Of a stretch of 64,000 nt of DNA, positions 1-8,655 are shown piece by piece. The position numbers and the translations under genes were made by a program. Position 1 is the first letter of the stretch; each line of letters starts with the position of its first letter. The stretch spans positions 1-64,000 of the forward strand of contig DLKL01000046.1 in NCBI GenBank assembly GCA_002476495.1, given 5' to 3'. The stretch is from Lachnospiraceae bacterium UBA7589 (GTDB lineage: Bacteria; Bacillota; Clostridia; Lachnospirales; Lachnospiraceae). The notes beneath the pieces are model-generated. The model was not told the origin of the DNA, searched no databases, and saw only the letters and a list, made by a program, of their open reading frames with translations.

Positions 1-232
1 ACTTATTTTAGAATATATGTGTGTTTATTCGTGCTTATTATGTTAGCATTATGAAATGTAGATTGCGGTACCCTTATAAACTAAACAAGACGATATATGA
101 ATTCATATTGTTTCAGGTGCTTTAAGCCCCCCATTACTTAATGAGCGCAAAGCACGAATTTAGTACCCGTTGCGAGGTGAAAGCAGCGAAAGTGTGCCTG
201 AATTACATAACTTATATATTGTCTTAACATAG
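1..232. other. non-coding stretch with GC-richer repeat-like block
   Basis: No open frame with a ribosome binding site is visible here. The sequence is AT-rich except for about 125-215, where a GC-richer block stands out that does not resemble coding sequence in either direction. It lies downstream of the gdhA terminator on the minus strand. It may be an intergenic repeat or a gene remnant; I cannot decide from one copy. Confidence 0.4.
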
Positions 233-287
233 AAAAAAGGGGCCGCACTAATTTCTTTGATATGCTCACTTAGTGCGACAGCCCCTT
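233..287 (-). terminator. intrinsic terminator of gdhA
   Basis: Arms AAGGGGC-CGCACTAA and TTAGTGCG-(3 nt bulge)-GCCCCTT pair across an 18-nt loop. Read on the minus strand the hairpin is followed by a run of six T. It lies about 40 nt beyond the gdhA stop codon. Confidence 0.85.
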
Positions 288-325
288 CTCTTTTCAATTT
301 ATATTACTATTACTAAAATCAGCTA

Positions 326-1660
326 TTATACAATACCCTGAGCTGTCATAGCATCTGCTACCTTCTCAAAGCCTGCGATGTTCGCACCGGCAACAAAGTT
401 GCCTGCAACACCATAACGCTTGGCAGCATCTGAAACCTTTGCATAAATGCCCTTCATTATACCCTGGAGCTTCTCATCAACTTCTTCAAATGTCCATGAA
501 AGTCTCATTGAGTTCTGTGACATCTCAAGAGCTGATGTAGCAACACCGCCTGCATTAGCAGCCTTACCAGGCATAAAGCAGATACCATTCTCAAGATAGA
601 AATCAGTAGCCTCTCTTGTAGATGGCATATTAGCACCCTCGGCTACAAGGAAGCATCCATTAGCCTTAAGTGTTTTTGCATCCTCAAGGTTAAGCTCGTT
701 CTGTGTTGCACAAGGAAGAGCTATATCACATGGAATAGTCCAGATACCCTTTCCCTCAGTATACTTAGCTGAAGAAACTGCATCGGCATACTCCTTAATC
801 CTTCCACGTCGTACCTCTTTTATTTCCTTAACTATATCAAGCTTAATTCCTTCAGGATCATATACATATCCGTTAGAATCGGAAAGAGCAACAACCTTGG
901 CACCAAGCTGCTGTGCCTTCTCTGTTGCATATATAGCAACGTTACCGGAACCTGAAACTACAACTGTCTGTCCATTCATAGACTTTCCGAGGTCCTTTAA
1001 CATTTCCTCAACAATATAAACAAGTCCATAGCCTGTAGCCTGGGTACGTACCAAAGAACCGCCCCAAGTAAGTCCTTTTCCTGTCAACACACCCTCATAC
1101 AGACCTCTGATTCTCTTATATTGGCCAAACATATAACCAATCTCACGTCCACCAACACCGATATCACCGGCAGGAACATCTGTGTCAGCACCAATGTATT
1201 TGCAAAGCTCTGTCATAAAGCTCTGGCAGAATGCCATAACCTCTCTGTCTGACTTACCCTTAGGATCAAAGTCAGAGCCACCCTTGCCACCACCAATAGG
1301 AAGTCCTGTAAGACTGTTCTTAAAAATCTGCTCAAAGCCAAGGAACTTTAAGATTGACTGGTTAACTGATGGATGGAAACGCAGACCGCCCTTGTAAGGT
1401 CCTATTGCACTGTTAAACTGCACTCTGTAACCCTTGTTAACCTGAACATTACCATTGTCATCAACCCAAGGAACCTTGAAGGAAATAATTCTCTCCGGCT
1501 CAACCAGACGCTCAAGAAGGGATATCTTACGATATTCTGCCTCATTTGCATCAATAACAAGCTTAAGTGAATCCAATACTTCCTTAACTGCCTGATGGAA
1601 TTCTGTCTCACCAGGATTCTTTGCTACTACTCTTTCGTAAATCTCATCAACATATGACAT
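326..1660 (-). CDS. gdhA: NADP-type glutamate dehydrogenase
   Basis: Hexameric glutamate dehydrogenase (444 aa) interconverting 2-oxoglutarate plus ammonia and glutamate, a cytosolic entry point for nitrogen. The N-terminal half has the family's substrate region, including PIGGGKGGSDFDPKGKS with the active-site lysine and PAGDIGVGGREIGYM. The C-terminal half holds the Rossmann region with VVVSGSGNVA. Length fits the bacterial 445-450 aa enzyme. A longer frame starts at 1699, but the ATG at 1660 sits 8 nt after GGGAGG and begins MSYVDEIYERV as in homologues, so I chose it. Own promoter (1710-1738) and own terminator (233-287) make it monocistronic. An Lrp-family gene lies directly upstream in the same direction and may regulate it (inference). 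Nothing looks damaged. Confidence 0.97.
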   Translation of the reverse strand: MSYVDEIYERVVAKNPGETEFHQAVKEVLDSLKLVIDANEAEYRKISLLERLVEPERIISFKVPWVDDNGNVQVNKGYRVQFNSAIGPYKGGLRFHPSVNQSILKFLGFEQIFKNSLTGLPIGGGKGGSDFDPKGKSDREVMAFCQSFMTELCKYIGADTDVPAGDIGVGGREIGYMFGQYKRIRGLYEGVLTGKGLTWGGSLVRTQATGYGLVYIVEEMLKDLGKSMNGQTVVVSGSGNVAIYATEKAQQLGAKVVALSDSNGYVYDPEGIKLDIVKEIKEVRRGRIKEYADAVSSAKYTEGKGIWTIPCDIALPCATQNELNLEDAKTLKANGCFLVAEGANMPSTREATDFYLENGICFMPGKAANAGGVATSALEMSQNSMRLSWTFEEVDEKLQGIMKGIYAKVSDAAKRYGVAGNFVAGANIAGFEKVADAMTAQGIV

Positions 1661-1709
1661 TATTATTTTCCTCCCTAAGAAAATTTCGGTAAAAACCACC
1701 GTAGAAAAT

Positions 1710-1738
1710 ATTATATTACAGTGCTTAAATGTTGTAAA
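1710..1738 (-). promoter_or_regulatory. sigma-A promoter of gdhA
   Basis: Minus strand TTTACA (1738-1733), 17-nt spacer, TATAAT (1715-1710). The -10 is perfect and the -35 has one mismatch. It lies about 50 nt upstream of the chosen start at 1660. Confidence 0.8.
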
Positions 1739-1752
1739 TAAGGAATTCCTTA
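1739..1752. promoter_or_regulatory. perfect 14-bp palindrome next to the gdhA -35
   Basis: TAAGGAATTCCTTA is a perfect inverted repeat directly abutting the upstream edge of the gdhA -35 hexamer. Its position suits an activator or repressor site. The neighbouring Lrp/AsnC protein is an obvious candidate but nothing in the sequence proves the link. Confidence 0.45.
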
Positions 1753-1770
1753 AATTTTGTGAAAAAAATA

Positions 1771-2268
1771 TTATTTATCTGATATTACGTTTTCCGTTGT
1801 ATTGCCTCTCCAATATTTGCACCTGTGCTTTACACAGGTAGAAAATACAATCTGAGTTTTCGTTTTTCCGAATCTTTGTAGTTCTCCGATAAAATGATCC
1901 AGCTCAGTGGTAGTAGGGAATCTCACTTCAATAAGCATTGAATATTCTCCTGTTACACAGTTACACTCAATTACATTGAGTATACCATCTATATAAGGAT
2001 AAAATTCCTTCTTTCTCTCCGGTTCCACCTCAAGATTAATAAATGCCTTTATGTAATGTCCCATTGCTTCGGGATTTATCTTCGTAGTAAATCCTTCCAG
2101 AACTCCCTCCTGCAGCATTTTATCAATTCTTGTTCCCACAGCCGTAGGTGAGAGAAAAACCTGTTTGGCTATATCCTTTAAAGATGTACGGGCATCATCC
2201 TGAAGTATGGTAAGAATTTTTTCATCTACTTCATCCAGCTTGTAATATACCAGTTCTTTCTTTTCCAT
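1771..2268 (-). CDS. Lrp/AsnC family transcriptional regulator
   Basis: Amino-acid-responsive DNA-binding protein of 165 aa. Residues about 10-60 form the AsnC-type helix-turn-helix (DEVDEKILTILQDDARTSL, then the recognition helix around SPTAVGTRIDKM). The rest is an RAM/ligand-binding ferredoxin-like domain (IKAFINLEV, then TGEYSMLIEVRF). Two in-frame ATGs lie 6 nt apart; the second (2268) has AGGAG at 8 nt spacing while the first has only 2 nt, so 2268 was chosen. It sits between gdhA and a sodium symporter, all minus strand. By family and place it may sense an amino acid and control one or both neighbours; the effector cannot be read from sequence. The C-terminal tail is a little longer than usual. 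Confidence 0.9.
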   Translation of the reverse strand: MEKKELVYYKLDEVDEKILTILQDDARTSLKDIAKQVFLSPTAVGTRIDKMLQEGVLEGFTTKINPEAMGHYIKAFINLEVEPERKKEFYPYIDGILNVIECNCVTGEYSMLIEVRFPTTTELDHFIGELQRFGKTKTQIVFSTCVKHRCKYWRGNTTENVISDK

Positions 2269-2455
2269 CTGCATATCTCCTATACAAAAAATTCAAATAC
2301 TTACACTATACTGACACATATTATACACAGGGTTTCATTTTTTCACAACCGGATACAAAACAATACCACTCAATAAATACTGTCGGTAATAAATACGGTA
2401 TATGATAAACCTGTGCTATAAAATGCACACAGGCAGACTCACAAAATTTTTATGC

Positions 2456-2495
2456 AAAAAAGAGATGCCTTCTTGGGGAAAGACATCTCTTTTTT
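2456..2495. terminator. terminator-like hairpin
   Basis: A perfect 12-bp stem, AAAAAAGAGATG and CATCTCTTTTTT, around a 16-nt loop. The A and T ends make it usable in both directions. It most likely ends transcripts coming from the symporter on the minus strand. Confidence 0.7.
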
Positions 2496-2652
2496 CATAT
2501 GCTGACAATTATAAAGTGTAGTGAGTATCAGAAAATAATCTTTTCTAAAAATACACTAGGGAGTAACCTCACCAACTTCCTACAGCATAATAACAAAAAA
2601 TAAGATTTTCTTCAATAATCTTTGTTCAATTTGGTTTTAACCATTGAATTAA

Positions 2653-2687
2653 AGACATTTTACTTGAGAAAAACAAGTCAAATGTCT
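2653..2687 (-). other. hairpin 30 nt past the symporter stop
   Basis: AGACATTTTACTTG pairs with CAAGTCAAATGTCT with one mismatch over a 14-bp stem. Only a weak T-rich tract follows on the minus strand. It may stabilise the 3' end or be a poor terminator backed up by the one at 2456-2495. Confidence 0.45.
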
Positions 2688-2716
2688 ATAATCCGATTTT
2701 AAACAAACCAAAATGT

Positions 2717-4117
2717 TTACATTACACCAAATGCACCCAGGAGAAGAATTACCATGAATATAGGAGCCAGAACCTTTATCATTACAATATAAAGAACCTT
2801 TCTCCCCATCTTTTCTCCATTTTTTTCCACCTCATCAATAACTGTCTTTGGCTTTGCAACCCATCCGACAAGGATACATGTAAGGAGGGCAACTATAGGC
2901 ATAAGCACTGAATTACTCAGGTAGTCCAGGATATCCAGCAATGATCCGCTGCTTCCGTTAGGAAGATTAACATTAAATGCAAGCTTGTTATTGCAAAGAC
3001 ATACAAATACACCTATTATAAGGGCAACAATCCCCTCTATAACCGATGCCTTGGTTCTTGAAAAATGATAATGGTCCATAAGTCCCGAAACAACCGCTTC
3101 CATAATAGATACCGCACTGGTCAGTGCTGCGAAAAATACCATGGCAAAAAAGAGGCAGCCTATAATGTTACCCGCAAAGCCCATGGATTTGAATACATGT
3201 GGCAATGCCTGGAACATAAGTCCCGGACCACTGGCAGACATACCCTCTACACCACTGAATGTATATACTGCCGGAATTATCATCGCACCTGCAAGAACAG
3301 CCACAAAGGTATCAAAAAACTCTATCTGGTTAATTGCCTTGCCAAGATTTTCTTCATCCTTAACGTATGAACCATATGTAACCATAATACCCATTGCAAC
3401 ACTAATGCTGAAAAACAACTGATTCATCGCATCAATAAGTATTGCGAAGAATTTTTTTACAGTAATTCCGTCAAAATCTGGAACAATATATATCTTCATT
3501 CCCTCAAGTCCTGTTCTGGTTACACCCTCAGCATCCGTATGTTTAAGTGTAAGGGAGAATATAGCTATTCCTATAACAAGGACAAACAAAATAGGCATTA
3601 TAATCTTTGATGAAGATTCTATACCCTTATTAACTCCTCGAAATACAATAATTGCACATATAGCAAGGAAAATCAGAAAGTATATTATAGGAGAAATCTC
3701 TTCGCCAAGAAATTGTGAGAAATAGCCTTCTCCCGCTGCACTTGCACCGTTTCCTGTTAAAAACGCAATAAAATACTTAATTACCCAGCCACCTATTACA
3801 CAATAATATGGCATAATAAGAAACGGAACCAGGCTGGCAATAGCTCCGAGTCCTCCCCATTTCTTGTTAATCCTGCCATATGCAGTAAGTGAGCTCTGCT
3901 TTGTTTTACGTCCAATAGCTATCTCAGATGTAAGCAGGGCATATCCAAAGGTAAGTACCAGAATAAGATATATTACCAGGAATAATCCTCCCCCATCCTT
4001 TGCCGCAAGATACGGAAATCTCCAGATGTTTCCAAGTCCTACTGCACTCCCCGCCGCAGCAAGAACAAATCCTATAGACCCCGTAAAAGAATTACGTTTT
4101 TTCTTTTCGTTTTCCAT
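2717..4117 (-). CDS. sodium-dependent symporter, NSS/SNF family
   Basis: Integral membrane sodium:neurotransmitter-type symporter (466 aa), expected to carry an amino acid or related amine with Na+. The N-terminus has the family signature: GFVLAAAGSAVGLGNIWRFP in TM1, then KDGGGLFLVIY in TM2, the unwound Na+/substrate region known from LeuT. About 11-12 hydrophobic segments follow, ending in ILLLGAFGVM. Bacterial members with 11-12 TMs are typically 440-510 aa, so it looks complete. The ATG has AGGAGG at 4 nt more than ideal spacing but no rival start exists. It has its own TTGACA/TATAAT promoter (4184-4213). Lying beside an Lrp regulator and glutamate dehydrogenase, it may import an amino acid; the substrate is not readable. 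Confidence 0.93.
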   Translation of the reverse strand: MENEKKKRNSFTGSIGFVLAAAGSAVGLGNIWRFPYLAAKDGGGLFLVIYLILVLTFGYALLTSEIAIGRKTKQSSLTAYGRINKKWGGLGAIASLVPFLIMPYYCVIGGWVIKYFIAFLTGNGASAAGEGYFSQFLGEEISPIIYFLIFLAICAIIVFRGVNKGIESSSKIIMPILFVLVIGIAIFSLTLKHTDAEGVTRTGLEGMKIYIVPDFDGITVKKFFAILIDAMNQLFFSISVAMGIMVTYGSYVKDEENLGKAINQIEFFDTFVAVLAGAMIIPAVYTFSGVEGMSASGPGLMFQALPHVFKSMGFAGNIIGCLFFAMVFFAALTSAVSIMEAVVSGLMDHYHFSRTKASVIEGIVALIIGVFVCLCNNKLAFNVNLPNGSSGSLLDILDYLSNSVLMPIVALLTCILVGWVAKPKTVIDEVEKNGEKMGRKVLYIVMIKVLAPIFMVILLLGAFGVM

Positions 4118-4183
4118 AAATCCTCCTCAATTTTTAAATATTAATTATGATTACAACTTAAATTGTAACCAAGAATAGAGATT

Positions 4184-4213
4184 ATTATATATTAGTTTAT
4201 CTACTATTGTCAA
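4184..4213 (-). promoter_or_regulatory. promoter of the NSS symporter
   Basis: Minus strand TTGACA (4213-4208), 18-nt spacer, TATAAT (4189-4184); both hexamers are perfect. It lies about 70 nt upstream of the symporter start. Confidence 0.8.
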
Positions 4214-4281
4214 TAAAAGTTTACTAACGTCAAAAAATGTCGTTAATACAATATACGTTGCTGTTATAATTACAAATTTTC

Positions 4282-4310
4282 TTTATCATCTCTATATTGT
4301 ATGTTATAAT
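4282..4310 (+). promoter_or_regulatory. promoter of the hydE-nadA-mnmA operon
   Basis: A perfect extended -10 (TGTTATAAT, 4302-4310) with a weak -35 (TTTATC, 4282-4287) at 17 nt. Transcription would start near 4317, so the upstream in-frame ATG at 4322 would be almost leaderless. Confidence 0.65.
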
Positions 4311-4357
4311 GTGGAACAGCAATGCTCCTGTTAGATTTTAATTTTTATGGTAAAAAT

Positions 4358-5473
4358 ATGAATGAAGAATATGTATCTTTAATTAATCAGTTAAAAAAGG
4401 ATTGCCGTTTACCCGGCAATGAGCTTCTGTCACTTATATACAGGGAACAGGATTTCTATAATGATAGTGATTATTGTTCACCGGAAATTTGCACAAGTCA
4501 GGGATCCGGGTTTGACAAAAATGACAGCTATCTGTTTCATGAAGCCGACCTGGTCCGCCGTGAGAACTACGGCAGGGATGTATATATAAGGGGGCTTATT
4601 GAATTTACAAACTATTGTAAAAACAACTGTTACTACTGTGGCATACGTCGTGATAATTCAAATCTCACCAGATACAGGCTTACTCCTGCATCCATCATAG
4701 AATGCTGCCGTGAAGGATATGAACTTGGCTTTTACACCTTTGTATTACAGGGTGGAGAGGATTTATCATACTCAGATAAGGAGCTTTGTAATATTATATA
4801 TAATATAAAAGTCCACTTTCCCATGTGTGCCATAACTCTTTCCCTGGGAGAACGTTCCACGGACAGCTATAAGGCATTTTATAATGCGGGAGCCGACAGA
4901 TATCTTCTCCGGCACGAAACTGCCCTTGCAAGCCATTACAGTCTGCTGCATCCCCAGGAAATGAGTCTTGACAACAGAAAAAAATGTTTATATAACCTAA
5001 AGGAAATCGGATATCAGACCGGCTCCGGTTTCATGGTGGGCGCCCCCTATGAAACACCGGAGGCTATGCTGGAAAACTTAAGTTTTTTAAGAGAACTGCA
5101 GCGTGATATGATTGGCATAGGTCCCTTTATCTCCCATAAGGACACACCTTTTTCGGCATTTGGCAACGGTAAGCTCATAATCACCCTGCGTCTTATCTCC
5201 ATTTTAAGGCTTATGTTTCCATTTGCCCTCATACCTGCCACAACCGCCTTGGGAACAATTCACCCAAAAGGCAGGGAATTGGGCTTACACTGTGGTGCTA
5301 ACGTGGTTATGCCAAATCTTTCTCCTGTGGACAAAAGAAGCCTTTACAGCCTTTATGACAATAAGATATGTACAGGCGAAGAAGCTGCCCAATGTATAAA
5401 TTGCCTGAAGCAAAGAGTCTCCGGAGCAGGGTATACTATTGTTACCGGCCGTGGAGATGTGAAAAAGCACTAA
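4358..5473 (+). CDS. hydE: [FeFe]-hydrogenase maturase HydE (radical SAM)
   Basis: Radical SAM enzyme (371 aa from the chosen start) that acts with HydF and HydG to build the H-cluster 2Fe subcluster. The CKNNCYYC motif binds the SAM [4Fe-4S] cluster. Other HydE-type stretches are FVLQGGED, GSGFMVGAPYETPE, GIGPFISHKDTPF, IPATTALGT and GANVVMPNLSP. An in-frame ATG lies at 4322, but it would fall within about 5 nt of the predicted transcript start. MNEEYVSLINQLKKDC at 4358 matches where homologues begin, though its ribosome binding site is weak. First gene of an operon with nadA and mnmA. No hydF, hydG or hydrogenase structural gene is in the window. BioB and PylB are relatives; the downstream motifs favour HydE. 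Confidence 0.9.
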   Translation: MNEEYVSLINQLKKDCRLPGNELLSLIYREQDFYNDSDYCSPEICTSQGSGFDKNDSYLFHEADLVRRENYGRDVYIRGLIEFTNYCKNNCYYCGIRRDNSNLTRYRLTPASIIECCREGYELGFYTFVLQGGEDLSYSDKELCNIIYNIKVHFPMCAITLSLGERSTDSYKAFYNAGADRYLLRHETALASHYSLLHPQEMSLDNRKKCLYNLKEIGYQTGSGFMVGAPYETPEAMLENLSFLRELQRDMIGIGPFISHKDTPFSAFGNGKLIITLRLISILRLMFPFALIPATTALGTIHPKGRELGLHCGANVVMPNLSPVDKRSLYSLYDNKICTGEEAAQCINCLKQRVSGAGYTIVTGRGDVKKH

Positions 5474-5531
5474 CCACACTTATGATACCGGCAAAATTTT
5501 GCGAAAAACACCAATATCGAAGGAGCATATG

Positions 5532-6446
5532 ATGAATATTAAGGATTTACAAAAGGAAATAATTGAATTAAAGAAAAGAAAGGATATCTGCATACTGGCT
5601 CACAGTTATCAAAGCCGTGACATTGTAGAGATTGCTGATTTTGTGGGGGATTCCTTCCAGTTGTCCCAAAGGGCTGCTTCCCTCCCACAAAAAACCATTA
5701 TAATGTGTGGTGTACGTTTTATGGCAGAAACCGTAAAAATATTATCTCCCGATAAAAAGGTTATTCTTGCCAATCCCCAGGCGGGATGTCCTATGGCAGA
5801 ACAGATGAACATATCTTACATTCTGTCTGAAAAGCAAAAACATCCTGATTGTACAGTAGTTGCATATATCAATACAACAGCTGCGTTAAAAACCATATGT
5901 GATATATGTGTTACATCATCCTCAGCAGTAAAGATTGTAAAGGCTCTTCCGGGCAAAAATATACTTTTTATTCCTGACTGCAACCTTGGAGACTACGTTG
6001 CAAAGCAGGTTCCCGAAAAGAACCTTATCCTTTTGGAGGGTGGCTGTCCGGTGCATGGCTCAATAACTGTGGAAGATGTTCTTAGCTCCAGAGCTCTCCA
6101 TCCTGATGCCCTGATTCTTGCCCATCCGGAATGCTCCCCTGAGGTATTATCCCAGGCTGATTTTGTAGGCTCAACCTTCGCCATTATGAAATATGCCACA
6201 GAATCTTCTCACAGAGAATTTATTATATGCACAGAAATCAGCATCGCAGAGCACCTTTCCTACAGTTGTCCCGGCAAGCTTTTTTATCCTATATCCAAGA
6301 AGCTGATTTGTCCTGATATGAAGCTTACCACCCTCCCTGATGTGTACAGATGCCTTACATCTGCTGCAGGAGAAGAAATTATACTTGATGACGACACACT
6401 TGTAAAAGCCAGAAAATGTATTGATAAAATGATTGAGCTCGGATAA
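5532..6446 (+). CDS. nadA: quinolinate synthase NadA
   Basis: [4Fe-4S] enzyme (304 aa) condensing iminoaspartate with dihydroxyacetone phosphate to quinolinate in de novo NAD synthesis. The three cluster cysteines expected in the family are visible in MCGVRFMAE, HPEC and CPDMK. ILAHSYQ and DFVGDSFQLS are typical N-terminal elements. Length fits the compact NadA type. The frame is open from 5499, but AAGGAG at 5520-5525 points to the paired ATGs at 5529/5532; 5532 has the better spacing. It is 58 nt behind hydE and 14 nt ahead of mnmA, so co-transcribed. The usual partners nadB and nadC are not here, so iminoaspartate supply must be encoded elsewhere. Confidence 0.95.
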   Translation: MNIKDLQKEIIELKKRKDICILAHSYQSRDIVEIADFVGDSFQLSQRAASLPQKTIIMCGVRFMAETVKILSPDKKVILANPQAGCPMAEQMNISYILSEKQKHPDCTVVAYINTTAALKTICDICVTSSSAVKIVKALPGKNILFIPDCNLGDYVAKQVPEKNLILLEGGCPVHGSITVEDVLSSRALHPDALILAHPECSPEVLSQADFVGSTFAIMKYATESSHREFIICTEISIAEHLSYSCPGKLFYPISKKLICPDMKLTTLPDVYRCLTSAAGEEIILDDDTLVKARKCIDKMIELG

Positions 6447-6460
6447 AGGAGATTATCTAT

Positions 6461-7534
6461 ATGAACAAGAAGGTGCTTATAGCAATGAGTGGTGGTGTAG
6501 ATTCCAGTGTTGCTGCTTTCCTTATGAAGGATGCAGGTTATGAATGTATCGGGGCCACAATGAAGCTGTTTCAAAATGAGGATATCCATCTTTCCCGTGA
6601 ACACACCTGTTGCTCCCTGGATGATGTGGCAGATGCCAGAAATGTGGCATACTCTCTTTCGATTCCTTATTATGTTTTTAATTTTTCCGACAGATTCAGA
6701 GAATGTGTTATGGAAAATTTTGTGTGTGCATACGAAAACGGAATCACACCTAATCCATGTATAGAATGTAATCGTAAGCTGAAATTTGAATATTTGCAAA
6801 ACCGGGCAAAGGAGCTTGGATGTGACTATGTGGCTACAGGACACTACGCAATTATTGAGTATAACTCACAAACAAAACGATTTGAGTTAAAAAAGGGTAT
6901 CGATGACACCAAGGATCAAAGCTATGTTCTTTATTCCATGACACAGGAGCAGCTCGCCCATACTCTTTTTCCTCTGGGCTCCATTCCAAAGACACGCACA
7001 CGCGAAATAGCTGTGGAGCATGGTCTGGTTAATGCAAAAAAGCATGACAGTCAGGATATCTGTTTTGTAACCGATGGTAAATATTCCGACTTTATTGAGA
7101 ATTACAGGGGAAGAACTTACCCTGAAGGCAGCTTTGTGGATTTGGACGGCAATGTTCTCGGAAAGCACAAAGGCATAATAAGATATACCGTAGGTCAAAG
7201 AAAAGGGCTTGGATTATCTCTCAAGGAGCCCATGTATGTTGTAAAAGTTGACCCTGAAACAAATACTGTAGTTCTTGGCAGAGACCGGGATTTGTTCTCC
7301 ACTTCTCTTATTGCAAAAAATATTAATCTTATATCTGTAGACAATCTATATACTCCTATGCGGGTAAAGGCAAAGGTCAGATATAAACATAACGAACAAT
7401 GGGCCACAGCTACCCAGATTGACGCAGATACATTACGGGTTGAATTTGATGAACCACAGCGTGCCATAACAAAAGGACAGGCAGTAGTTCTCTATGACAA
7501 AAATGTGGTAGTCGGCGGCGGAACCATAATATAA
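6461..7534 (+). CDS. mnmA: tRNA-specific 2-thiouridylase MnmA
   Basis: ATP-dependent enzyme (357 aa) that thiolates the wobble uridine of tRNA Lys, Glu and Gln. The N-terminal PP-loop is AMSGGVDSSVAAFL. The catalytic cysteine pair is C100 in NPCIECNRKLKF and C201 in QDICFV. ATGHYA and KDQSYVLY are family hallmarks. The C-terminal third is the beta-barrel tRNA-binding part. Start ATG has AAAGGAG nearby and no rival. Last gene of the hydE-nadA-mnmA operon, followed by a strong hairpin. The sulfur for this reaction comes from a cysteine desulfurase relay not encoded in the window. Confidence 0.97.
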   Translation: MNKKVLIAMSGGVDSSVAAFLMKDAGYECIGATMKLFQNEDIHLSREHTCCSLDDVADARNVAYSLSIPYYVFNFSDRFRECVMENFVCAYENGITPNPCIECNRKLKFEYLQNRAKELGCDYVATGHYAIIEYNSQTKRFELKKGIDDTKDQSYVLYSMTQEQLAHTLFPLGSIPKTRTREIAVEHGLVNAKKHDSQDICFVTDGKYSDFIENYRGRTYPEGSFVDLDGNVLGKHKGIIRYTVGQRKGLGLSLKEPMYVVKVDPETNTVVLGRDRDLFSTSLIAKNINLISVDNLYTPMRVKAKVRYKHNEQWATATQIDADTLRVEFDEPQRAITKGQAVVLYDKNVVVGGGTII

Positions 7535-7544
7535 CATAATAAGA

Positions 7545-7592
7545 AGCCGGCAGCTTCCTGTAAACCATACCGCTACAGGAACGTTGCCGGCT
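7545..7592. terminator. bidirectional terminator between mnmA and ddh
   Basis: AGCCGGCA-GCTTCCTGTA pairs with TACAGGAACGTTGCCGGCT with one bulged base (18-19 bp stem). The two flanking genes converge on it. The T-tracts are weak on both sides. Confidence 0.75.
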
Positions 7593-7620
7593 ATTTAAAC
7601 AATCTGATTATGTTGCGCTG

Positions 7621-8604
7621 TTACAGCATAGTCTTTCTTAGTTCTTCTCCCGAAAGAGGGCTTAGATAAGCGGGAGCCACATCAAAAACTGTTTTACAGC
7701 CAACAGCCCCCTCGTTTTTCATGCGGACAGCCGCTCTTGCAAATGCCATAATTACAGATGCCGTAAATTCAGGATTTGAATCAAGCTTAAGGCTATACTC
7801 AACAATATGCTTGTTTTCCAGATTCCAGCCTGTATTACCACTTCTTATAACAAAACCTCCATGCGGAATCCCACTATGATTTACCCTTAACTCTTCCTCA
7901 GTAATAAAATTGACTGTAGTGTCGTAATCAGCAAAATAATTAGGCATGTTCTTAATCTCTTCTTCTATCTTTGCCAGATTGGCACCCTCTTCAGGAACCA
8001 CATAGCAAACCCTTGTATGCTTCTGCCTTGTTGTAAGCTCGGGATTTTCTCCTGCCCGTACTGCCTCAAGTGCAGCCTCTACAGGAACTGTATATTGCTT
8101 TCCGTCAGCTACTCCTTCTACTCTTCTGATTGCATCAGAATGACCCTGGCTTACACCTTTACCCCAGAATGTATAATCCTTACCCTGTGGCAGAATAGCC
8201 CCTGCATATAGGCGGTTCAGTGAAAACATACCCGGATCCCAGCCTGTGGATATTATGGCAATATGACCACCTGACTTAGCTGCTGCATCAACGTTTGCAA
8301 AGTGCTCAGGTATCCTTGCATGAGTATCGAAGCTGTCAATTACATTAAAATATTTTGCATATTCCCTGGTCTGCTCAGGTAAATCCGTAGCACTTCCTCC
8401 ACACAAAACAAGAATATCTATATCGTCCTTCATATCAATAGCCTGCTCTGCCTTATATACCCTGACCCCCGGTGTAAGTACCTTTACTGTATCCGGATTT
8501 CTTCTGGTAAATACAGCCACAAGCTCCATATCATCATTCTGCTTAATAGCACATTCAATACCGCGCCCCAGGTTACCATAACCCATTATTCCTACTCTGA
8601 TCAT
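7621..8604 (-). CDS. ddh: meso-diaminopimelate dehydrogenase
   Basis: NADPH-dependent enzyme (327 aa) making meso-diaminopimelate directly from L-tetrahydrodipicolinate and ammonia, for lysine and peptidoglycan. The Rossmann motif GIMGYGNLGRG opens the protein. The substrate region with STGWDPGMFSLNR and GHSDAIRRVEGV is diagnostic of the family, and NHSGIPHGGFVI follows in the C-terminal domain. Length equals the usual 320-330 aa. GGGAGG precedes the ATG. The cytidylate-kinase-like gene lies 48 nt upstream in the same direction, so they may share a transcript; the terminator at 7545-7592 ends the unit. Presence of ddh means a one-step ammonia-using DAP route is available. Confidence 0.96.
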   Translation of the reverse strand: MIRVGIMGYGNLGRGIECAIKQNDDMELVAVFTRRNPDTVKVLTPGVRVYKAEQAIDMKDDIDILVLCGGSATDLPEQTREYAKYFNVIDSFDTHARIPEHFANVDAAAKSGGHIAIISTGWDPGMFSLNRLYAGAILPQGKDYTFWGKGVSQGHSDAIRRVEGVADGKQYTVPVEAALEAVRAGENPELTTRQKHTRVCYVVPEEGANLAKIEEEIKNMPNYFADYDTTVNFITEEELRVNHSGIPHGGFVIRSGNTGWNLENKHIVEYSLKLDSNPEFTASVIMAFARAAVRMKNEGAVGCKTVFDVAPAYLSPLSGEELRKTML

Positions 8605-8655
8605 TGTTTTTCCTCCCTAATGTAATCAATACGTTTCTAAATGTCAATCAGCATT

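Larger units (their letters stand above)
2269..2716. other. 442-bp intergenic region with two hairpins
   Basis: No gene is visible between the Lrp gene and the symporter. It holds a hairpin just after the symporter stop (2653-2687), a bidirectional-looking terminator (2456-2495) and the AT-rich 5' region of the Lrp gene. The stretch 2500-2650 shows no recognisable element. Confidence 0.6.

Noticed and set aside
4225..4245. Small inverted repeat (TAACG ... CGTTA) between the divergent symporter and hydE promoters
   Set aside because: Five-base arms over 10 nt in AT-rich DNA are too weak to call an operator.
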